Translations under genes and position numbers: made by a program | Notes under the pieces: model-generated | What the model was told of the DNA's origin: nothing | Seen by the model: only the letters and a program-made list of their open reading frames with translations | The model's database searches: none | Shown here: positions 6,530 to 10,581 of the stretch, piece after piece | How the letters are laid out: every line of letters begins with the position of its first letter | How positions within the stretch are numbered: position 1 is the first letter of the stretch | DNA from: an uncultured Ruminococcus sp. | GTDB taxonomy: Bacteria; Bacillota; Clostridia; Oscillospirales; CAG-272 | Assembly: GCA_902766115.1 (NCBI GenBank) | Contig: CACXCL010000069.1 | Location: forward strand, 1-10,581 | DNA: 10,581 bases | Reading direction: 5' to 3'

Positions 6530-6933
6530 TATCTTCCGTTCCCGTCCCCGTCGGGTCGCGTCACGTCAACCGTCCCGAACCCTTGCGCCGGCGGCGCGCT
6601 GACGGCGAAAAGCAGAAGGGGTCCGTCGCCTTCGTTTTTCACGTTGTGCCACGTTCGCCCGGGGACGAGGATCCCGTAGCCGCACTCGGCGCGCCTCACG
6701 TAATTCATGGCGCGCCTGTCGGCGCCCATCTCCACCGTACAGGCGCCGCCGACAACGTACAGGAGCCGGTCGGCGCGCCGGTGTATCTCCGCGCCGGTCT
6801 CCCCACGGGCGGGGATCCGTATCAGAGTCACCTGCATGTCGTCGCCGGTCCATATCGCCGTCCTGTAGTTGCGGTTCAGCCCGGCGGCGAGATCCATATT
6901 TATAACCAGCGGTTCCCCGCCGCGGTCGCGCAT
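6526..6933 (-). CDS. Small single-domain cupin protein
   Basis: 135 aa covering one cupin barrel. It begins MRDRGGEPLVINMDLA and has FRTALWTG-like NYRTAIWTG (22-30), a first cupin motif GAEIHRRADRLLYVVGG (47-63) and a second motif GILVPGRTWHNVKN (87-100), ending with SAPPAQGFGTVDVTRPDG, all in the order seen in an uncharacterised bacterial family of this length. His51 and His96 are probable metal ligands. In relatives I recall, the first motif reads VHPDTDQF; here Gln is replaced by Arg56 and Pro-Asp-Thr by Arg-Arg-Ala, so metal binding may be altered. No good ribosome site is visible: GGAG abuts the ATG at 6933. The function of the family is unknown. It lies upstream of and co-oriented with the flavodoxin. 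Confidence 0.8.
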   Translation of the reverse strand: MRDRGGEPLVINMDLAAGLNRNYRTAIWTGDDMQVTLIRIPARGETGAEIHRRADRLLYVVGGACTVEMGADRRAMNYVRRAECGYGILVPGRTWHNVKNEGDGPLLLFAVSAPPAQGFGTVDVTRPDGDGNGRY

Positions 6934-7064
6934 CTCCGGCGGGAGATCACAATATCTCTGAATTTTTATCAGTCCTTTCGGTTTTCATCTTTTCCGGGGC
7001 GCAAACCGTCCCCATATTTATAATATGTAGGCGCGGCAGGCGGGGTGACGGTCGCCCCTTACCG

Positions 7065-7093
7065 TTGACAAGCGGTCTTCGCCGTGGTATGAT
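7065..7093 (+). promoter_or_regulatory. Promoter of the TPR-DUF4037-nrdG operon
   Basis: TTGACA (7065-7070), 17 bp, TATGAT (7088-7093). The leader is about 27 nt with GAGGAAG at 7111-7117 before the ATG at 7127. A dyad, GGGGTGAC/GTCGCCCC (7042-7058), lies directly upstream of the -35 box and is a candidate activator or repressor site, though no known factor is recognised. Confidence 0.75.
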
Positions 7094-7126
7094 ATTCCCG
7101 AAGAATACGAGAGGAAGAATAACGCC

Positions 7127-7987
7127 ATGAACGTGAACAGAGATCCCATTTCCCCGGAGGATTACGTTGAGCCGAGATGCCTTCTCTGCGGCGACCCCTT
7201 CGGCGCGGAGGAGAGGATGCGACCGATCCCGCAGCAGCGTATCATCGAAAAAATGGACGAATACATGAGCCGCCGGGACTATCCGGGGGCGGAACGCCAC
7301 CTGCTCTACTGGCTGGAGGAGGCGAAGGTCGGAGGCGACCGCCGCGGAGAATTCTTCATATACGGCGAGCTGGTTGGCCACTACCGCAAGACCGGCGAGC
7401 GGGAAAAGGCGTTCGACGCCGCGGAAAACGAGCTCCGTCTCCTCCGCGAGCTGGGGTACGACGGCACGGTCAGCGCAGGCACCGCCTGCGTGAACGTGGC
7501 CACGGCGTACTCCGCCTTCGGCGAGAATGAGCGGGCGCTCGAGCTGTTCCGCCGGGCCCGGGAGAACTACGAGAGCAACGCCTCCGTCGATCCGGCGCTT
7601 CTCGGGGGACTCTACAACAACATGGGGCTGGTCTGCGTCGCCCTCTCCCGCTTCGGCGAGGCGGACGACTCGTACCGCCGCGCACTGTCCGAGATGGAGA
7701 AGGTGAAATTCGGCGAGCCGGAGCAGGCGATAACGTACCTCAATATGGCGAACGCCGTGGAGGCGGAGCTGGGTCTTGAAGAAGGCGAGTCGCGCATTTT
7801 CGACCTTTTGGACCGGGCGAAGGAGCTTCTCGACAAAACGGAGCATCCGCGAGACGGGTACTACGCCTTCGTGTGCGAGAAATGCGCGCCCACTTTCGGG
7901 TATTACGGCTATTTCGCCGACGCGAGGGATCTGAGTGACCGCGCCGAGGCGATCTATGAGGACATAAAGCGGAAAGGCGGCAGGTGA
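7127..7987 (+). CDS. TPR-repeat protein with two CxxC motifs, function unknown
   Basis: 286 aa, soluble, no signal peptide. The N-terminus carries RCLLCGDPFG (C18, C21) followed by PIPQQRIIEKMDEYM. From about residue 36 to 235 there are consecutive antiparallel helix pairs of tetratricopeptide type, clearest at GTACVNVATAYSAFGENERA (118-137, then LELFRRA) and GGLYNNMGLVCVALSRFGEA (160-179, then DDSYRRAL). A second Cys pair occurs near the C-terminus (YAFVCEKCAP, C250, C253), so four cysteines could bind one metal ion. TPR proteins act as protein-binding scaffolds; the partner is not known, but the next gene starts in the stop codon of this one (TGATG), suggesting stoichiometric production and perhaps a complex with the DUF4037 protein. 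I recall the same pair in other clostridial genomes. No enzymatic motif is visible. Confidence 0.85.
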   Translation: MNVNRDPISPEDYVEPRCLLCGDPFGAEERMRPIPQQRIIEKMDEYMSRRDYPGAERHLLYWLEEAKVGGDRRGEFFIYGELVGHYRKTGEREKAFDAAENELRLLRELGYDGTVSAGTACVNVATAYSAFGENERALELFRRARENYESNASVDPALLGGLYNNMGLVCVALSRFGEADDSYRRALSEMEKVKFGEPEQAITYLNMANAVEAELGLEEGESRIFDLLDRAKELLDKTEHPRDGYYAFVCEKCAPTFGYYGYFADARDLSDRAEAIYEDIKRKGGR

Positions 7988-8928
7988 TGAAGGGACTGGA
8001 TATCGCACGGTCGTATTTTGAACAGTACGGCATGCCCATGCTGGAGGAAAAATTCCCCGACCTTATCCCGCAACTGGCGGCGGGGCTCATCGGCGAGGGA
8101 TCGGAGTGCTCGGGATATGACGACCAGGTGTCGCGTGATCACGACTTCGAGCCGGGTTTCTGTCTTTTCCTGCCGGGCGAGGATCGGGTCGACAGGCGCA
8201 CCGCTTTCCTGCTGGAAAGAGCGTATGCCGCCCTGCCCCGGGAGTTCATGGGACTGCGGCGCTCTCTGATGCAGCCGGTGGGCGGCGCGAGGCGCGGGGT
8301 CATCCGCATCCCGGTTTTTCTCACGGCGAAGACCGGGACTCCCGACGGCCGTCTCACGCCGGAGCAGTGGATCGCCCTGCCGGAGCAGTCTCTTCTCGAA
8401 TGCGTGAACGGAGAGGTATTTTTTGACAATTCGGGGGAGATCACCGCGGCGCGGGAACGGCTCGCGTACTATCCCGAGGACGTGAGGCGCAAAAAGCTCG
8501 CCGGAGCCCTGCTTATCATGGCTCAGGCGGGGCAGTACAACTTCAGCAGATGCCTGGATCACGGGGAGACCGCCGCGGCGCAGACGGCGGTGTTCGAATT
8601 TGTCAACGCCGCAATGAGCGCCGTATTCCTGCTGAACAAAAAATACAAACCTTATTATAAATGGAGTTTTCGCGCTCTCAGGGCGCTGCCGGAGCTGTCC
8701 TTTGAAGCGGAGCTGTTCGAACTTCTGCTGACCACCGACAACGACGGCGAGAGAAGAGAAGAAAAATACGGTATCATCGAAGGGATCGCCGCCGACCTGA
8801 TCGACGCGCTCCGGGAAAAGGGGCTGTCGGAGGCTGTCTGCGGAGATCTCGAGAAGCACGCCTACTCGGTCAACGACGGAATAGAGGACCCGACGCTGCG
8901 CAATATGCACATCCTGGCGGCGGTATAG
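7987..8928 (+). CDS. DUF4037 protein with nucleotidyltransferase-like fold
   Basis: 313 aa. The ATG at 7987 shares its A with the TGA stop of the TPR gene; an in-frame GTG at 7984 is possible but unlikely. The N-terminal half has the pattern of polymerase-beta-type nucleotidyltransferases: GLIGEGSECSGYDDQVSRDH followed by DFEPGF, with G38-S39 and D51-x-D53 as candidate nucleotide- and metal-binding residues. The C-terminal half is helical and contains ALLIMAQAGQYNFSRCL (174-190) and VFLLNKKYKPYYKW (213-226), reminiscent of the helical domain of aminoglycoside-type nucleotidyltransferases. It could transfer a nucleotide to a small molecule or protein, but neither substrate nor activity is established and I do not call it a resistance enzyme. 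It is followed after 9 nt by nrdG, so all three genes form one operon. Confidence 0.82.
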   Translation: MKGLDIARSYFEQYGMPMLEEKFPDLIPQLAAGLIGEGSECSGYDDQVSRDHDFEPGFCLFLPGEDRVDRRTAFLLERAYAALPREFMGLRRSLMQPVGGARRGVIRIPVFLTAKTGTPDGRLTPEQWIALPEQSLLECVNGEVFFDNSGEITAARERLAYYPEDVRRKKLAGALLIMAQAGQYNFSRCLDHGETAAAQTAVFEFVNAAMSAVFLLNKKYKPYYKWSFRALRALPELSFEAELFELLLTTDNDGERREEKYGIIEGIAADLIDALREKGLSEAVCGDLEKHAYSVNDGIEDPTLRNMHILAAV

Positions 8929-8937
8929 GAGGATAGA

Positions 8938-9630
8938 ATGAAAATACACGGACTGCAGAAAATGACTCTGCTCGATTTTCCGGGACATGTGGCATGCACG
9001 GTGTTCCTCGGGGGATGCGACTTCCGCTGTCCCTTCTGTCACAACTTCGAGCTGGTCGACGGCACCGCGGAACCGCTGATGGATGAAGGGGAGTTCTTCT
9101 CTTTTCTGGAAAAGCGTCGCGGTCTGCTGGACGGCGTCGCCGTCACCGGGGGCGAGCCCTGCCTCCATCCCGGGCTGCCGGATTTTTTCGCGCGGGTGCG
9201 GGACCTGGGCTTTATGACAAAGCTCGACACCAACGGTTTCCATCCGGAGGCGCTTCGGACACTGTTCGGGAGGGGCCTTGTCGACTACGTGGCGATGGAT
9301 ATAAAGAACAGCCCCGAAAAATACGCCGCCACCTGCGGCCTTGAGTCGGTGGAGCTCTCGCCGATCCGGGAGAGCATTTCCGTCATCATGGAGTCGGGGG
9401 TCGATTACGAGTTCCGCACCACCGTCATCGACGAATTTCACGAGGCGTCCGACTTTGATGCCGTCGGCGAAATGATCCGCGGGGCGAAAAAATACTTCAT
9501 ACAGCCTTTCGCCGACCGGGACTCCGTTCCCTTCGGGAATCTCCACGCTCCGAGCCGCGAAAAACTGGCTGAATTTGAGGCGACCGCTAAAAAATACGTC
9601 GGGTTTGTCAGTATTCGTGGAATTGACTAA
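8938..9630 (+). CDS. nrdG: Anaerobic ribonucleoside-triphosphate reductase activating protein (radical SAM)
   Basis: 230 aa. A radical-SAM cluster motif CDFRCPFC (C27, C31, C34) follows the family N-terminus MKIHGLQKMTLLDFPGHVAC, and the SAM-binding GGEP lies at 71-74; downstream LDTNG (96-100) and YVAMDIKNS (117-125) fit the NrdG2-type activase (TIGR02495 as I recall it). The protein binds a [4Fe-4S] cluster and uses S-adenosylmethionine to form the glycyl radical on NrdD, needed for oxygen-independent dNTP synthesis. AGGAGG at 8927-8932, overlapping the previous stop codon, gives a strong ribosome site. The presumed substrate protein nrdD lies 201 bp downstream but has its own promoter, so here nrdG is transcribed with the TPR and DUF4037 genes. 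Some TIGR02495 proteins activate other glycyl-radical enzymes, but the adjacent nrdD supports this assignment. Confidence 0.9.
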   Translation: MKIHGLQKMTLLDFPGHVACTVFLGGCDFRCPFCHNFELVDGTAEPLMDEGEFFSFLEKRRGLLDGVAVTGGEPCLHPGLPDFFARVRDLGFMTKLDTNGFHPEALRTLFGRGLVDYVAMDIKNSPEKYAATCGLESVELSPIRESISVIMESGVDYEFRTTVIDEFHEASDFDAVGEMIRGAKKYFIQPFADRDSVPFGNLHAPSREKLAEFEATAKKYVGFVSIRGID

Positions 9631-9633
9631 AAA

Positions 9634-9679
9634 ACAACATATAGATTTGTGAACTTATTTTCACCACAATATATTGACA
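9634..9679 (+). promoter_or_regulatory. Putative pair of NrdR-box operators before nrdD
   Basis: The second box, 9664-9679, contains the perfect palindrome CAATATATTG and matches the NrdR consensus ACACWATATWTWGKKT at 12 of 16 positions. The first, 9634-9650 (ACAACATATAGATTTGT), has ACAA/TTGT arms around an ATAT core and is a weaker match. Their centres are about 30 bp apart, close to three helical turns, as expected for NrdR pairs. The second box covers the -35 hexamer, fitting repression of nrdD when dATP is plentiful. Consensus is from memory and no nrdR gene is in the window. Confidence 0.55.
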
Positions 9680-9702
9680 AATCCGCCAAATGCTGATATA
9701 AT
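9674..9702 (+). promoter_or_regulatory. Consensus promoter of nrdD
   Basis: TTGACA (9674-9679), 17 bp, TATAAT (9697-9702) with TGA immediately before, an extended -10. Both hexamers are perfect, the strongest promoter in the window. Transcription would start near 9709, giving a leader of about 123 nt. Confidence 0.88.
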
Positions 9703-9720
9703 GGTCCGTGCAGGGTCAAA

Positions 9721-9779
9721 GGGGTCCCTTCGCGGGCCTTTTTTCGTTCCCGTCCGGCGTCCGCACCGCGGGCGACCCC
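9721..9779 (+). promoter_or_regulatory. nrdD leader: candidate attenuator with terminator-like hairpin
   Basis: A 5-bp stem GGTCC/GGGCC (9723-9727 with 9734-9738, one G-U pair) is followed at once by TTTTTT (9739-9744), an intrinsic-terminator shape about 14 nt after the predicted transcription start. GGGGTC (9721-9726), which includes most of its left arm, can instead pair with GACCCC (9774-9779), which would abolish the terminator. A third stem, CGTCCGC/GCGGGCG (9758-9764 with 9768-9774), lies between. This may be an attenuator, or simply a terminator for readthrough from nrdG. No known riboswitch class is recognised. Confidence 0.4.
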
Positions 9780-9831
9780 GGGAGCCGACCGGTTTTATGA
9801 AGTAAAATTACATCCGAAAAGGAGATTTCCC

Positions 9832-10581
9832 ATGTATCAGGTAGTAAAAAGAGACGGCAGCGTCGTTGATTTCAATATAAGCAAGATCAGCGTTGCCATC
9901 ACGAAAGCGTTCGAGGCGCTGAACAAGCAGTATCACCCCAGCGTGATAGATCTTATTTCCCTTCACGTAACGTCGGATTTCGAGAGCAAGATCCGCGACG
10001 ACAAGATCACCGTGGAGGACATCCAGGACAGCGTCGAGAAAGTGCTGTCCGAGTCCGGTTACGCAGACGTGGCGAAGGCGTACATCCTCTACCGCAGACA
10101 GCGCGAGAAGGTCCGCAACATCAACTCCACCCTGCTCAACTACAAGGATCTGGTAGACAATTATCTGAAGATCAACGATTGGAGAGTCAAGGAGAACAGC
10201 ACCGTCACCTACTCGGTGGGCGGTCTCATCCTGTCAAACTCCGGCGCCATCACCGCCAACTACTGGCTCAGCGAGGTCTACGACGACGAGATCGCGGAAG
10301 CGCACAGATCGGCGGCGATCCATCTGCACGATCTGAGCATGCTCACCGGCTACTGCGCCGGATGGTCGCTGAAGCAGCTTATCCAGGAGGGTCTCGGCGG
10401 CGTGCCCGGCAAGATCACCTCCTCCCCGGCGAGCCACCTCTCCACTCTCTGCAACCAGATGGTCAACTTCCTCGGTATCATGCAGAACGAGTGGGCGGGC
10501 GCTCAGGCGTTCTCGTCATTCGATACTTACCTCGCCCCCTTCGTGAAGGTGGACAACCTGAGCCAGAAGGAAGTCAAGCAG
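9832..10581 (+). CDS. nrdD: Anaerobic (class III) ribonucleoside-triphosphate reductase, N-terminal part
   Basis: The first 250 codons, open to the window edge; the full family protein is usually about 700-780 aa, with the glycyl-radical site near the missing C-terminus. AAAAGGAG (ending at 9824) lies 7 nt before the ATG. Residues about 3-95 form an ATP-cone, the allosteric dATP/ATP switch (VKRDGSVVDFNISKISVAIT, then KAF). The catalytic domain begins after it with YLKINDWRVKENSTVTYSVG, AAIHLHDLSMLTGYCAGWSL and EWAGAQAFSSFDTYLAPFV. Cys175 in the GYCAGW motif most likely corresponds to an active-site cysteine of class III enzymes. The enzyme reduces ribonucleoside triphosphates without oxygen and requires the NrdG activase encoded just upstream. 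Confidence 0.95.
   Translation, partial: MYQVVKRDGSVVDFNISKISVAITKAFEALNKQYHPSVIDLISLHVTSDFESKIRDDKITVEDIQDSVEKVLSESGYADVAKAYILYRRQREKVRNINSTLLNYKDLVDNYLKINDWRVKENSTVTYSVGGLILSNSGAITANYWLSEVYDDEIAEAHRSAAIHLHDLSMLTGYCAGWSLKQLIQEGLGGVPGKITSSPASHLSTLCNQMVNFLGIMQNEWAGAQAFSSFDTYLAPFVKVDNLSQKEVKQ

Noticed and set aside
7987..8928. Aminoglycoside resistance or toxin-antitoxin nucleotidyltransferase
   Set aside because: Only generic nucleotidyltransferase-like features are present, and the operon with nrdG does not suggest resistance or a toxin pair.
6947..9546. Minus-strand reading frames of 353 and 530 aa opposite the TPR, DUF4037 and nrdG genes
   Set aside because: They run exactly opposite three recognisable proteins. 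GC-rich codons with few stops on the antisense strand produce such shadows, and the predicted proteins resemble no family.
9797..9805. Two-codon leader reading frame (ATG AAG TAA) before nrdD
   Set aside because: No convincing ribosome site, and too short to interpret.
9709..9831. Cobalamin riboswitch in the nrdD leader
   Set aside because: Considered because B12 riboswitches often control ribonucleotide reductase genes, but no B12-box sequence is visible and the leader is shorter than that class.

Overview
The window looks like a chromosomal segment of a fairly GC-rich Bacillota, most likely an anaerobic Clostridia-type bacterium. Three things point this way. Nearly every transcription unit has a textbook sigma-A promoter (TTGACA or TTGAAA, 17-18 bp spacer, TATAAT-like -10) and most have AGGAGG-type ribosome sites. 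An anaerobic (class III) ribonucleotide reductase with its radical-SAM activase is present. The protein families (ECF sigma with a short-headed membrane partner, Tic20-like DUF4870 membrane protein, paired COG0523/G3E GTPases, TPR + DUF4037 pair) are familiar from clostridial genomes. I see no rRNA, tRNA, CRISPR, insertion sequence or phage gene; this is mostly ordinary housekeeping and accessory chromosome.

Layout. (1) Positions 1-23 hold the first codons of a minus-strand gene that leaves the window; its promoter (54-82) diverges from the promoter (111-139) of an ECF sigma factor gene. (2) The sigma gene (233-739) overlaps a single-pass membrane protein gene (732-1700), the likely anti-sigma/sensor. 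(3) A separate small membrane protein (1854-2243) ends at a perfect bidirectional hairpin shared with the convergent minus-strand metal operon. (4) That operon, read 4391 to 2291, encodes a His-rich G3E/COG0523 GTPase and a second, CxCC-less G3E GTPase fused to what looks like the C-terminal domain of the YcgQ/TIGR03943 (DUF1980) family. (5) A MATE-family transporter (4572-5930) is divergent from the metal operon and convergent with (6) a minus-strand flavodoxin (5974-6462) and cupin (6526-6933). (7) A plus-strand operon holds a TPR protein, a DUF4037 nucleotidyltransferase-fold protein and nrdG (7127-9630). (8) nrdD starts at 9832 under its own consensus promoter and runs off the right edge.

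How they may work together. The sigma and membrane protein probably form a signal-responsive regulatory pair. The two GTPases probably act in one metal-allocation pathway (zinc or cobalt is typical of COG0523; the metal cannot be read from the sequence). NrdG activates NrdD by making its glycyl radical, yet nrdG is transcribed with the TPR/DUF4037 pair while nrdD has a separate promoter with NrdR-box-like dyads and a possible attenuator leader. No single spectacular new system is evident. The most interesting items are the G3E-YcgQ-like fusion, the coupling of nrdG to two uncharacterised proteins, and the nrdD control region.
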